NCBI RefSeq assembly: GCF_046097095.1
Contig: NZ_CP175698.1
Coordinates: 2,914,001 to 2,978,000 of the forward strand
Length of the DNA: 64,000 nucleotides
Reading direction: 5' to 3'
From: Natrinema sp046097095
GTDB lineage: Archaea; Halobacteriota; Halobacteria; Halobacteriales; Natrialbaceae
The translations under genes were made by a program, and so were the position numbers. The notes beneath the pieces were generated by a model, which was not told where the DNA came from, searched no databases, and was given only the letters and a program-made list of their open reading frames with translations. Below are positions 35,306-44,290 of the stretch, one piece after another; the stretch's first letter is position 1; every line of letters begins with the position of its first letter.

Positions 35306-36013
35306 ATGTCTGTGATAGCCGAGTCCGCGGTCGGGCACGACGAACTCGCCGTGCTCAAACTCCTCGCACTCGAGGGGGGGCTCGAGGGCGACGTCAAGAT
35401 CTCCTGTTCTCACCTCGCCGAACGCCTCGACGCATCGAACCAGACCGCCTCGCGACGGCTGCAGCGCCTCGAAAGCGCGGATCTGCTCGAGCGCGACACC
35501 GTCAGCGACGGTCAGTGGGTCGCGATCACCGAGACGGGCGAGCGAACCCTTCACGGGGAGTACGAGGACTATCGGCGCATCTTCGAGACGGACTCGACGA
35601 TCGAACTCGAGGGCACCGTCACCAGCGGGATGGGCGAGGGTCGTCACTACATCTCCCTGTCGGGTTACCAGCGCCAGTTCGAGGACCGACTCGGCTACGA
35701 GCCGTTCCCCGGCACGCTGAACGTCGACCTCCGCGAGGACAGCGTCCGCCGGCGCAGCGCCATGGCCTCGCTCGAGCCGGTCCCCATCGACGGCTGGGAG
35801 TCCGACGAGCGAACGTACGGCCCCGCGGTCTGTTACGCCGCGACGATCGAGACCGCCGACGGCACGGTCTACGAGAACGCACACACCATCGCCCCCGAGC
35901 GCACCCACCACGACGACGACCAGCTCGAGGTCATCGCCCCCGACAAGCTCCGCGAGGAACTCGATCTCGAAGACGGCGACCACGTCACCGTCTCCGTGGG
36001 TGATCGCGAATGA
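35306..36013 (+). CDS. rbkR: CTP-dependent riboflavin kinase with winged-helix regulator domain (RbkR)
   Basis: The ATG at 35306 gives 235 residues. Residues ~10-80 form a winged helix (SCSHLAERLDASNQTASRRL). The rest is the archaeal riboflavin kinase fold: GTVTSGMGEGRHYISLSGY, then FPGTLNVDLRED and the C-terminal LELEDGDHV-like turn. The enzyme makes FMN from riboflavin using CTP, and the fused winged helix makes it a regulator of riboflavin genes. It overlaps ribB by four bases, so the two are co-expressed. An inverted repeat covers its promoter. Confidence 0.93.
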   Translation: MSVIAESAVGHDELAVLKLLALEGGLEGDVKISCSHLAERLDASNQTASRRLQRLESADLLERDTVSDGQWVAITETGERTLHGEYEDYRRIFETDSTIELEGTVTSGMGEGRHYISLSGYQRQFEDRLGYEPFPGTLNVDLREDSVRRRSAMASLEPVPIDGWESDERTYGPAVCYAATIETADGTVYENAHTIAPERTHHDDDQLEVIAPDKLREELDLEDGDHVTVSVGDRE

Positions 36014-36726
36014 CGGGCCACCACGCCGGGCCGCAGTCGAACGCCGACGGCGGGACGACGGGCTCGAGTCCGAACGCGTCCGCGAGTGCGTTCGACCGGG
36101 CGCTCGAGTCGCTGCGGGCCGGTGAGCCGATCCTCGTCCACGACGCGGCCGACCGCGAAGGGGAGACGGATCTGATCTACCACGCCGACGCCGTCACCCC
36201 CGAGGCCGTCGCCCGACTGCGCAACGACGCGGGCGGGCTGATCTGCGTCGCGCTCGGCCACGACATCGCCGAAGCGTTCGACCTCCCCTTCTACTCGGAG
36301 GCCGTCGACCACCCCGCGACGGCCGACCACGAACTCGGCTACGACGACCGGTCGTCGTTCTCGCTGACAGTCAACCACCGCGACACCTACACCGGGATCA
36401 CCGACGAGGACCGCTCGACGACGATCCGGGCGCTCGGCGAGGCCGCTATCACCCCCGACGCGACCGACTTCGCCGACGAGTTCCGGGTCCCCGGCCACGT
36501 CCACCTGCTCAAGGCCGCGCCCGACCTGCTCGCCCAGCGCGAGGGCCACACCGAACTCGGCCTCGCACTCGCCGACGCTGCCGACCTCGCCCCCGCCGTC
36601 GTCGTCTGCGAGATGCTCGACGACGAGACCGGCGAGGCGCTGTCCCCCGCCGACGCCCGCGCCTACGCCGACCGACACGGCTTTGCGTATCTCGAGGGGC
36701 GAGACGTACTCGAGCGACTCGCGTAA
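36010..36726 (+). CDS. ribB: 3,4-dihydroxy-2-butanone-4-phosphate synthase
   Basis: This 238-residue enzyme makes the four-carbon unit of riboflavin from ribulose 5-phosphate. The signature is ILVHDAADREGETDLIYHAD (the acidic Mg-binding loop) with DRSSFSLTVNHRDTYTGITD later. It starts with an ATGA overlap on the rbkR stop. No GTP cyclohydrolase II domain is fused, as usual in archaea. The N-terminal 30 residues are polar and poorly ordered. Confidence 0.94.
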   Translation: MTGHHAGPQSNADGGTTGSSPNASASAFDRALESLRAGEPILVHDAADREGETDLIYHADAVTPEAVARLRNDAGGLICVALGHDIAEAFDLPFYSEAVDHPATADHELGYDDRSSFSLTVNHRDTYTGITDEDRSTTIRALGEAAITPDATDFADEFRVPGHVHLLKAAPDLLAQREGHTELGLALADAADLAPAVVVCEMLDDETGEALSPADARAYADRHGFAYLEGRDVLERLA

Positions 36727-36905
36727 CGGTCCGCGCCTCGTCGAATCGCCGAGTGGTCGCCGATCCGTCGCTCGAGGCCGGGTCCAACCCCGAACCCGTC
36801 GCGGGCGAGTGTATTACTCGATCGATCGGTCGGTGATGGGGCCTGATAGACAGTCGCGCCCGGAATCGCGAACACTTAGTACAGGGGCTTGCAACACGTT
36901 CGATA

Positions 36906-37841
36906 ATGGGATTCGACGAGATGGACGTCGATACGATCTGGATGGACGGCGAGTTCGTCGACTGGGACGACGCGCAAGTCCACGTCCTCACGCACGGACT
37001 CCACTACGGCAGCGGCGTCTTCGAGGGCGCGCGGTGTTACGACACTGAAAACGGCCCCGCGCTCTTTCGCTGGGAGGAGCACCTAGAGCGCCTGTTCCAG
37101 TCCGCAAAGCCGTACGAGCTAGATATCGAGTACACGAAAGACGAGCTCACCGAGGCGACGAAAGCGCTCATCAAGCGCCAGGAACTGCCCTCCTGTTACG
37201 TGCGGCCGATCGCCTTCTACGGCTACAACTCGCTGGGCGTCAGCCCCAAGGACTGTCCGACACGGACCGCCGTCGCCGTCTGGCCGTGGGGCGCTTACCT
37301 CGGCGAAGAGGCCTTAGAGAACGGCATCGACGTGATGATCTCCTCGTGGCGGAAACACGCCTCGAGCCAGATTCCGACTAACGCCAAGACCACCGGCCTC
37401 TACGTCAACAGCATGCTCGCCGGCGAGGAAGCCCGCCGGAACGGCTACGCCGAAGCGATCGTGCTCAACAAGGAGGGCAACGTCGCGGAGGGCCCCGGTG
37501 AGAACGTCTTCCTCGTGCGCGACGGCGAACTCTACACGCCCGGGCTCTCGGAGTCGATCCTCGACGGCATCACTCGCGACTCCGTCATCCGGATCGCCGA
37601 AGAGTTAGGCTACACCGTCCACGACAACGTCTCCATCTCGCGGGGCGAACTCAACACGGCCGACGAACTATTCTTCACCGGCTCCGCGGCCGAGGTCACG
37701 CCCATTCGGAAAGTCGACAACGTCGTCATCGGCGACGGCTCCCGCGGCCCCGTCACCGAGGAGATCCAGCAGCGATTCTTCGAGATCGTCGAGGAAGCCC
37801 CCGAAGAATACGACGAGTGGTTCGAGTACGTCGACGTCTGA
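36906..37841 (+). CDS. ilvE: Branched-chain amino acid aminotransferase
   Basis: This 311-residue class IV PLP enzyme makes and breaks down Leu, Ile and Val. HVLTHGLHYGSGVFEGARCY is the N-terminal signature, and TNAKTTGLYVNSMLAGEEAR includes the PLP lysine (Lys161). GEMVAEGPGENVF-type phosphate binding appears as NVAEGPGENVFLVRDG, and ELFFTGSAAEVTPI closes the active site. Length and motifs are those of standard archaeal IlvE. Confidence 0.95.
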   Translation: MGFDEMDVDTIWMDGEFVDWDDAQVHVLTHGLHYGSGVFEGARCYDTENGPALFRWEEHLERLFQSAKPYELDIEYTKDELTEATKALIKRQELPSCYVRPIAFYGYNSLGVSPKDCPTRTAVAVWPWGAYLGEEALENGIDVMISSWRKHASSQIPTNAKTTGLYVNSMLAGEEARRNGYAEAIVLNKEGNVAEGPGENVFLVRDGELYTPGLSESILDGITRDSVIRIAEELGYTVHDNVSISRGELNTADELFFTGSAAEVTPIRKVDNVVIGDGSRGPVTEEIQQRFFEIVEEAPEEYDEWFEYVDV

Positions 37842-38155
37842 GAGCGGTTCTCGGTCCGAACGCGTCTGCCTACTCGACCCCGAGATAGCGACCGAACGTT
37901 GACGCGATTCGCTTCTTTCTACAGTGATTTGCGTGGCCGGGAGCGCGCCTTGAGCACCGCGAGAGGCGCGCGACCCGGGGGAGGGCAGGCGGTCGCCCGT
38001 CACCGACCGCGAGCGAGTGAAACGAGCGAGCGGGCCGACGACCGACCCGTCGGGGAGGGAGGAGGCTTTTGATCGACCTTTTGCCGAGGGACATCGCGCT
38101 GTGCGGCAGCTATGCTGCCGTCAGCGCGGTAGACCGCAGCGCAAAAGGTCGTCGT
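37842..38155. other. Convergent intergenic region with structured element
   Basis: This 314-base gap separates convergent ilvE and the DUF502 gene. It contains no convincing gene. Its second half holds the nested inverted repeats described as a separate feature; the first half is GC-rich sequence without clear structure. Confidence 0.5.
38074..38151. terminator. Nested hairpin, probable bidirectional terminator
   Basis: Outer arms CGACCTTTTGC (38074-38084) and GCAAAAGGTCG (38141-38151) are perfect 11-base reverse complements. Inside lies a second hairpin: CGCGCTG/CAGCGCG and CGGCAGC/GCTGCCG around the loop TAT (38094-38127). Each outer arm supplies a four-T run to one strand, which suits termination of both convergent genes. 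A mobile-element remnant is an alternative. Confidence 0.5.
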
Positions 38156-38899
38156 TCAGTCGTCGTTCGCCCGCTCGACCTGATCCGGCCGGTCGTCCCG
38201 GTCTGCCGACCCGTCCCCGTCGGCGCGGTCGGCTCGAGCCTCGTCGATGACGTCGATCGCGACGCCGGCGTCCATGCCGCGTTTGTTAGCGTCGCCGAAG
38301 CCAGCGCTTAGCACGCGGGTCAGCGCGTCTTCGACGTCCTCCTCGAGTTCGGTGATCTCGTCGGGTTCGACTTCGACGACGTAGCCGGTCGTGATGTTCG
38401 GCGAAGTTGGCAGAAAGAGCACCTCGCGGCCGTCGCTGGTCACTTTGCCGGTCTTGAAGGCGGTCATCCGAAGTCCGTCCCAGGTTTCGATCTTGACCGG
38501 TTTCTGGAGCGACTCCTGTTCGCCGAAGGCGGTCTCGGCGGCCATCTTCGAGGCGTTGTAGACGACGCGGATCACCGGCACGCGGTTTGCGATGTTGTCG
38601 ACAAGCCGTTCGACGAGGCCGCCGACGGTCGTTCGCATAAGATAGCCGACGGAGAAGGTGAGGATAACGAAGACGGTCAGCGCGACGATCACGCGGAGGA
38701 ACTGCGCGAGTTGGTCGCGCGTCTGGACGGCCTGCGCACTCGAGCCGGGAAGAAGCGGTTTGAGGGCGCCGGGGTCGAGAATGAGACCGGGTGTCAAACC
38801 CGAGACAAGTCCGTAGAGCCAGTAGATCGCATAGAGCGTGATGAGAATGGGGCCGAGGACGATGAGCCCGCTCGCGAAATCCCGCTTCCACGAAGCCAT
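38156..38899 (-). CDS. DUF502-family membrane protein
   Basis: The ATG at 38899 gives 247 residues (MASWKRDFASGLIVLGPILI). Two membrane segments near the N-terminus (GLIVLGPILITLYAIYWLYG and VIVALTVFVILTFSVGYLM) bracket a short loop, followed by DNIANRVPVIRVVYNASKMA and VLFLPTSPNITTGYVVEV, the conserved DUF502 signature. Homologues are widespread in bacteria, archaea and plants; the function is unknown. The C-terminal ~40 residues are acidic and disordered. Confidence 0.88.
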   Translation of the reverse strand: MASWKRDFASGLIVLGPILITLYAIYWLYGLVSGLTPGLILDPGALKPLLPGSSAQAVQTRDQLAQFLRVIVALTVFVILTFSVGYLMRTTVGGLVERLVDNIANRVPVIRVVYNASKMAAETAFGEQESLQKPVKIETWDGLRMTAFKTGKVTSDGREVLFLPTSPNITTGYVVEVEPDEITELEEDVEDALTRVLSAGFGDANKRGMDAGVAIDVIDEARADRADGDGSADRDDRPDQVERANDD

Positions 38900-39101
38900 G
38901 TCCGTCACCTCACACTACTGGCTAATGAGCGCTTCCCTTTATCGTATGCGCCGCCGACCGTGCCGGCGATAGCTTCGGTGGTCGGTGGCGATACTATCGG
39001 GCGGAACGCGGACGCTGTGCCAGTGGGCCGTCGCCGCTGAGCGCGCCGTGCCACCGACCGGCAGACCAAATTTCAAGCCGGTTCGGTGAGCAGTCGTGCG
39101 T

Positions 39102-40478
39102 ATGAGCCTCGAGCAGGAGCCGGCCGACGAGGAGGCCGATCCGCTGGACGCCTTCCGGCAGTTCTTCGCGCTCGAGCGGGACGTGCTCGTTCTTTCGGCG
39201 GCGATGTTCGCGTTCAGCCTCGGCTTCCAGATGACCAGCCGGTACATGGCCGAGTACATGTCTGCGCTGGGCGCGTCGGTGGTCGTCATCGGCCTGTTCG
39301 GGACGGTCAGCAACGTGGTCAGCGCCGTCTACCCCTATCCGGGCGGTGCGATTTCCGACCGAATCGGCTCGCGGTACGCACTGACCGCGTTCGGGCTCTG
39401 TTCGACGCTCGGCTTCGGCGTCTGGCTCGCTGCCCCTGCGCTCGCGGGCGTCTCGATCGGACCGGTGTCGCTGTCGATCGTCGCCATCTTCGCCGGCCTA
39501 TTGCTCGCTCAGGGGTGGAAATCGTTCGGGCTCGGTGCAACGTTTGCGATCGTCAAGCAATCTGTTGCTCCCTCGCATTTGGCCGCCGGCTTCGCGAGCA
39601 CCGAGACGTTTCGGCGCACCGCCTTCCTCGTCGGCCCGTTGGTCGCCGCTGCGCTCTTCTATCCGTTCGGCTCGAGCAGCGGCGAAGTCGTCACGGCCTT
39701 CCAAGTCATTTTGCTCGTCGCCGTCGTCTTCGGCGTCCTCGGAACGGTCGCCCAGCACGTCCTCTACCGCGCCGACGAGGACGATATCGGCACAGCGTTC
39801 GAGGGCGTCTCCCAACTGCTCGCCGACCTCCGGGCGATGCCCGACGAGCTCCGTCCGCTGCTGGTGGGCGATACCCTCGTCAGGTTCGCGAATGGCATGG
39901 TCTACGTCTTTTTCGTGATCGTCGTGACCCGGTTTCGTGAGGTCGGCCTTACCGTCTCTCTGCCGGCGATCGGCACCGTCGCGTTCTCGCCGCAATCGTA
40001 CTTCGGACTCCTGTTGGGCCTCGAGATGCTGGTCGCGCTGCTGACGATGGTGCCGGTCGCGAAGGCCGCCGAGCGCGTCGGACTCAAGCCGGTCGTTGCG
40101 CTCGGGTTCGCGGTGTACGCTCTCTTCCCCGTTTTGCTCATTAGCGCGCCCCCTGATCCGGCTATCTTTGCGGTGTTGTTCGCCTTCTCCGGGCTTCGGT
40201 TCGCCGGGTTGCCCGCCCACAAGGCGCTGATCGTCGGCCCGGCCGAGCGCGGCGCCGGCGGTCGCGTGACCGGCGCGTACTACCTCCTGCGGAACGTGAT
40301 CGTCATCCCGAGCGCCGCGGTCGGCGGCCTGCTCTGGGACGGGTTCGCGAACCCGCTGACCGGCACACAGGCGTTCGCGGGCGATCCGACGCTCGCGTTC
40401 ACCGCCGCGACGGCGATCGGACTGCTCGGGACGGCCTACTTCCTCGTCTTCGGCGAGGAATTCGAAGCGTATCGGTAG
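39102..40478 (+). CDS. Major facilitator superfamily transporter
   Basis: The ATG at 39102 gives 458 residues with about twelve membrane spans. FSLGFQMTSRYMAEYMSALG lies in the first span, and GGAISDRIGSRYALTAFG is the MFS motif A (G-x3-D-R-x-G-R). The central loop (PDELRPLLVGDTLVRFANGM) and second-half motif follow. It probably exports or imports a small solute by proton or sodium coupling. The stop is 16 bases before the convergent SpoIIM-like stop, so the transcripts meet. Substrate unknown. Confidence 0.88.
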   Translation: MSLEQEPADEEADPLDAFRQFFALERDVLVLSAAMFAFSLGFQMTSRYMAEYMSALGASVVVIGLFGTVSNVVSAVYPYPGGAISDRIGSRYALTAFGLCSTLGFGVWLAAPALAGVSIGPVSLSIVAIFAGLLLAQGWKSFGLGATFAIVKQSVAPSHLAAGFASTETFRRTAFLVGPLVAAALFYPFGSSSGEVVTAFQVILLVAVVFGVLGTVAQHVLYRADEDDIGTAFEGVSQLLADLRAMPDELRPLLVGDTLVRFANGMVYVFFVIVVTRFREVGLTVSLPAIGTVAFSPQSYFGLLLGLEMLVALLTMVPVAKAAERVGLKPVVALGFAVYALFPVLLISAPPDPAIFAVLFAFSGLRFAGLPAHKALIVGPAERGAGGRVTGAYYLLRNVIVIPSAAVGGLLWDGFANPLTGTQAFAGDPTLAFTAATAIGLLGTAYFLVFGEEFEAYR

Positions 40479-40493
40479 CGAGGGCCGGTCGTT

Positions 40494-42020
40494 CTACAGG
40501 AATAGCCGATAGTAGTACGGACTGACGAACCCCTCGATGAACGCCGCGATCGCTAACACGATTCCGACGCCGATCAGCACCCAGAACGCCCGCTGGAGCG
40601 CGTCGGCGAGGTCGGTTCGAGTCGCGCGGCCGCGCCACGTCCGCCAGGACGTGACGCCCACTGAAATACCGAGCGCGCTGGCAACGAGGATCGCCGGAAT
40701 CTCGAAGATTCCGTGGGGGACGACGAAGGCGGCCAGTTCCAGCGGATCGGCCTCGAGGCGGGCGTAGATCCCCAGGAAGACGCCGTTGAACAGCAACGAG
40801 ACGATCGCCGGGATCGCGAACGCCAGGCCGGCGTAGGCCGTTGTGAGCGCGACCAGCCAGTTGTTGCCGAACAGGTCGATCGCCATCGTCGGCGGCAGCC
40901 GGCCGTCGAGGCGGGCCGTAATCGACGCCTGGAACGTGCCGGCGAAGGGGTCGGCGGCCACCCAGCCTGCTCCAAAGCCGGCGAGGCCGAGGACGACGAC
41001 GAGCCCGTGAGTGCCCGGTGTCGACCGGACGAACGACAGCATGTCGTCCCAGCCGCGTCGGAGTCCGTTTCGCAGCTGTTGTCGGACCGATCGCTCCGGC
41101 GGAGCCGGCGGTGTGAGCCGTTCCCGATAGTCACAGTAGACGGCCGTTTTCAGCAGATCGAGTGCCGGAAACACGACCAGTGCGGTCAATAGCGACCCGA
41201 CGGTGACGATGTCGACGACCGAGAGCAATCTGGTAACGATCGAGAAGGCGACGATCGTCACGAGCGCGACGAGATAGTAAAACACCGCGCCGCCCGGCCG
41301 TGCGCGGACGAACCCGAGCGTGTTCCGCAGCGAGCCGAAGACGCCCGCGTCGTCGACGACGACCGCGACCGGTGCGAACGCAAACACCGCACGGATGGGA
41401 AGGAGAATCGCGAGTGCGACAACGCCCGCCAGTAGAACGACGGGGACGGCCGCCGCGGACGAGCCGCCCGTGATCGCGGCGACGCCGGCCATTAGCGCCG
41501 TCATGATCCCGATACCGGTGAGCACTACGGCCCAGCAGATGAACTCGAGGACGAACAGCCCGAGAAACCGGAGCCAGTAGCGGCGCGCACCGTCGAGTCC
41601 GGCGAGGAGGCCGCGGTTGTCGCGCAGCCGGCTGTAACAGGTCGCGAGCTGTCCCGCGGCGACGACTGCCGTCAGACCGACGAACAGCAGGAAACTGATG
41701 AGAGCGGCTCCTGCAGCGAGGGCGAAAAGCGGCGGTGCGGCGAGTTGATCGACGATCGGATCGAGGCCGCTGGCCCACGCCTCGAACGCTTCGGGGTCGG
41801 CGCTGGCGCTCGGCGGCGATTCCAGTTGGGCGAGATCGGTCTGAATCGCCGCGAGTCGGCCGGTCGTCGCCAGAAAGGCGTAGGCGACGGCGACCGCGAG
41901 GAACGGAACGACGCGGACGATCGCCGGAATCGCAGATCCGAGCAGGTATATCGGGAGGATATCACCGGGTCGACGGCGAAGAACGGCGACTGAAGCAGCG
42001 ACGTAATCGGATAGAGCCAT
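40494..42020 (-). CDS. SpoIIM-family membrane protein with N-terminal multi-span domain
   Basis: This 508-residue protein has two parts. Residues ~1-310 are a haloarchaeal multi-span domain (FLLFVGLTAVVAAGQLATCY and repeated long hydrophobic runs). Residues ~330-508 match the stage II sporulation protein M family, with HGIFEIPAILVASALGISVG and the final spans ending EGFVSPYYYRLFL. SpoIIM acts in peptidoglycan remodelling in spore formers; in archaea, which lack both, the family function is unknown and may concern membrane or envelope processes. Confidence 0.83.
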   Translation of the reverse strand: MALSDYVAASVAVLRRRPGDILPIYLLGSAIPAIVRVVPFLAVAVAYAFLATTGRLAAIQTDLAQLESPPSASADPEAFEAWASGLDPIVDQLAAPPLFALAAGAALISFLLFVGLTAVVAAGQLATCYSRLRDNRGLLAGLDGARRYWLRFLGLFVLEFICWAVVLTGIGIMTALMAGVAAITGGSSAAAVPVVLLAGVVALAILLPIRAVFAFAPVAVVVDDAGVFGSLRNTLGFVRARPGGAVFYYLVALVTIVAFSIVTRLLSVVDIVTVGSLLTALVVFPALDLLKTAVYCDYRERLTPPAPPERSVRQQLRNGLRRGWDDMLSFVRSTPGTHGLVVVLGLAGFGAGWVAADPFAGTFQASITARLDGRLPPTMAIDLFGNNWLVALTTAYAGLAFAIPAIVSLLFNGVFLGIYARLEADPLELAAFVVPHGIFEIPAILVASALGISVGVTSWRTWRGRATRTDLADALQRAFWVLIGVGIVLAIAAFIEGFVSPYYYRLFL

Positions 42021-42167
42021 ATCGTCTCCTTCGAACGGCTATCAGTTAAATGAACCCTCTTGGCGAGCGTGAGATAGGCGACGCCGACGATCACCGTCGG
42101 CTGTACAGCCACCGACCTTGGAAGTGACGTGCCAGCGTTTACGTCGCTCGCTCCGTTATAGAAGTGC

Positions 42168-43310
42168 ATGGTTACCACAATTTCACCCAGTCGACTCGCC
42201 GAACTGCAAGACGAGGACGCCGACTACGTCCTCGTCGATACCCGGCCCGAAGACAGCTACGAAGCCTGGCACATCGCGGGTGCGATCCACTTTCCGTTCG
42301 GCCCCGAGGAGGAACTCGACGGCCGCCTCGAGGACTTAGAGGAGACCGTCGGTGATGCCGACCGCGTGATCGCCGTCTGCGCGAAGGGAATTTCCTCGAG
42401 TAATCTGGCGACGCGCCTCGAGTCGGCCACTGACGAGTTCGACGTCGCAGCGGTCGACGGCGGAATGAAGGGCTGGAGCGGCGTCTACGACCACGTCGAA
42501 ATCGACGTCGGCGGCGATCTGACGATCGTACAGATCCAGCGGCGCGCGAAGGGCTGTCTCGGGTACGTCGTCGGTTGCGCCGAGACGGGCGAGGCCGTCG
42601 TCGTCGATCCGACCGCAGACACCGACGAATACGAGGTCGCCGCCGAGGAGCACGACCTCTCGATCGTCGGCGCGATCGACACGCACGTTCACGCCGACCA
42701 CATTTCAGGTGGTCGTGGAGTGGCCGACGACCTCGGCGTCCCCTACTACCTCGGCGAACGCGCCAGCGAACGCGACGTGGAACGCGAGTACACGCCGCTC
42801 GAGCGGAACGAGGTTCTCTCAGTCGGCGAGCGCGAGGTGAAAGCGGTGTTCGCGCCCGGTCACACGAGCGAGATGATCAATCTGCTGGTGGACGACCGCG
42901 CGCTGTTGACCGCGGACACGCTGCACGTCGACTCGACGGGTCGGACGGAACTCGAGTTCAACGAGGACGAAGGCGATCGAGGGGCGAAACTGCTCTACGA
43001 GACGCTCCATCGAACGATCCTGGCCGAACCCGAGCGCCTCGTCGTTCTCCCGGGACACGTGACGGTCACCGCGGACGGCGAGTTCGAACACGGCGCGCCC
43101 GGCGAGCCGATCCGGACGACGATCCGCGACGCCCGGACGGGGATCGACCTACTCGATCTCGAGGAGGACGCGTTCGTCGACCGCATGGCCGACGCCGGCG
43201 AGAAGCCGTCAAATTACGAGGAGATCATCGCGTACAACCGCGGCGCAACTAAGATTCCGCCCGAGGAACGGGTGGAACTCGAGTTAGGGCCGAACAACTG
43301 TTCCGCCTGA
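42168..43310 (+). CDS. Rhodanese / metallo-beta-lactamase fusion (persulfide dioxygenase-like)
   Basis: This 380-residue protein has an N-terminal rhodanese domain (residues ~5-110; DYVLVDTRPEDSYEAWHIAG, active Cys in VCAKGISS). A metallo-beta-lactamase domain follows, with THVHADHISGGRGVADDLG, FAPGHTSEMINLL, LLTADTLHVDS and the late VLPGHV. This pairing occurs in sulfur metabolism enzymes that oxidise persulfides (ETHE1/CstB-like), though in those the usual order is MBL then rhodanese. A role in sulfide detoxification is likely but inferred. A small TATA-like site (GTTATAG) lies just upstream. Confidence 0.8.
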   Translation: MVTTISPSRLAELQDEDADYVLVDTRPEDSYEAWHIAGAIHFPFGPEEELDGRLEDLEETVGDADRVIAVCAKGISSSNLATRLESATDEFDVAAVDGGMKGWSGVYDHVEIDVGGDLTIVQIQRRAKGCLGYVVGCAETGEAVVVDPTADTDEYEVAAEEHDLSIVGAIDTHVHADHISGGRGVADDLGVPYYLGERASERDVEREYTPLERNEVLSVGEREVKAVFAPGHTSEMINLLVDDRALLTADTLHVDSTGRTELEFNEDEGDRGAKLLYETLHRTILAEPERLVVLPGHVTVTADGEFEHGAPGEPIRTTIRDARTGIDLLDLEEDAFVDRMADAGEKPSNYEEIIAYNRGATKIPPEERVELELGPNNCSA

Positions 43311-43311
43311 G

Positions 43312-43635
43312 TTATCGCGAGTACGTCTCGAGGCGATGAATCTGCTCGCCTTCGAGTTCGAAGAAGTCCGCGAACTCGAAGAGCGTCGTCCCGCCCTCGA
43401 TCACGCGGCCCCGGACCGCGACCTGCTCGTCCGCGGCGACGAGCGACTCGAGTTCGTGGTCGGTGTCCGGGTTCGGCCGCTGCTCACGCATGAATTCGAC
43501 GAAGGCGTCGCGGTCGTCGAACGTACGATCGGGACGACGTTGGGTGAAGTCGGGTGTGAGGACGTCTACGAGCGCCTCGTAGTTGTGATCGTCGAGCGCG
43601 TCGTAGTATCGCCGGGCGGGCGCGGCCGAATCCAT
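43312..43635 (-). CDS. NTF2/SnoaL-like small protein
   Basis: The ATG at 43635 gives 107 residues (MDSAAPARRYYDALDDHNYE); an earlier ATG at 43674 would add 13. The sequence pattern of an N-terminal helix with YYDALDDHNYEALVDVLTPDF, then RPNPDTDHELESLVAADEQ and GGTTLFEFADFFELEGEQI, fits the SnoaL-like NTF2 fold, a small cone that binds or converts hydrophobic ligands. No catalytic residues can be named. It is convergent with the rhodanese fusion gene with one base between the stops. Confidence 0.75.
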   Translation of the reverse strand: MDSAAPARRYYDALDDHNYEALVDVLTPDFTQRRPDRTFDDRDAFVEFMREQRPNPDTDHELESLVAADEQVAVRGRVIEGGTTLFEFADFFELEGEQIHRLETYSR

Positions 43636-43675
43636 ACGTGGCGTTTCGCTATAGGCATCTAAAGAAATTCGCATA

Positions 43676-43776
43676 TCTAATCGCTATATATTACTCTATA
43701 ATTACATTACAAATTTATATATGAGATAAAGTATAAAATTTATATTGGGGGATCATGGAATACGTTTCTGGAAAAG
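43676..43776 (+). promoter_or_regulatory. Very AT-rich promoter region of the orphan pair
   Basis: This stretch holds several TATA-like sequences (CTATATATTAC, AATTTATATATGAG and AAAATTTATATTG). It precedes the Tat-signal protein gene and marks the left edge of the AT-rich insert. Which TATA box is used cannot be decided by eye. Confidence 0.45.
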
Positions 43777-43780
43777 TAAA

Positions 43781-44266
43781 ATGAATCGAAGGAAGTATCT
43801 GACGACAATCGCGGCGGGAATAGGGTCGACAACAGGAGTAGACACCGTGCTCGGTTCTACGAGTTGTCTACAATGCGATTCAGGTAGCTATGAGAAGGAT
43901 TGGGGCGACTGTGCATACGCAAGAGATTGGTCCGCTTGTACCTTAGAAAATTATCCCGAACTAGAGGGGTGGAGTAAGAAAGATGCGAAAAGACGAGAGG
44001 AGATCTGCGAACTCGGAAATAAGGTTGTATTTCCGGTATTGACTGCCGCTTCGTTAAAGGACGTGATTCCATTGGATGAAGGAGTAGTTGCTACGGGTTG
44101 GGCAGCATTTTCGGGGACTTGCTATGTGGTAGAGAATCTGGATGATTACCACGAACAGAGGGTTGAAGAAGCAGCGCTGTATACGAAAGGGTCGTATTTC
44201 CGAGATTATGCTAGCCCTGGAATGGGAACATCACGGTCTCTCCTCATACCGAAACAAGTAGTATAG
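43781..44266 (+). CDS. Orphan Tat-signal, Cys-containing secreted protein
   Basis: The ATG at 43781 gives 161 residues beginning MNRRKYLTTIAAGIGSTTGV, a twin-arginine export signal with a hydrophobic stretch. Six cysteines follow (CLQC, GDC, SAC, EIC, GTC), suggesting disulfide bonds after export. The lipobox is poor, so it may be secreted or surface-held. Codon use and base content are AT-rich, unlike its neighbours. No family was recognised. Tat export plus cysteines is also seen in halocins such as C8, but length and sequence give no firm link. Confidence 0.6.
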   Translation: MNRRKYLTTIAAGIGSTTGVDTVLGSTSCLQCDSGSYEKDWGDCAYARDWSACTLENYPELEGWSKKDAKRREEICELGNKVVFPVLTAASLKDVIPLDEGVVATGWAAFSGTCYVVENLDDYHEQRVEEAALYTKGSYFRDYASPGMGTSRSLLIPKQVV

Positions 44267-44290
44267 CTCATCCGCTAAAGAATAGTAGCC

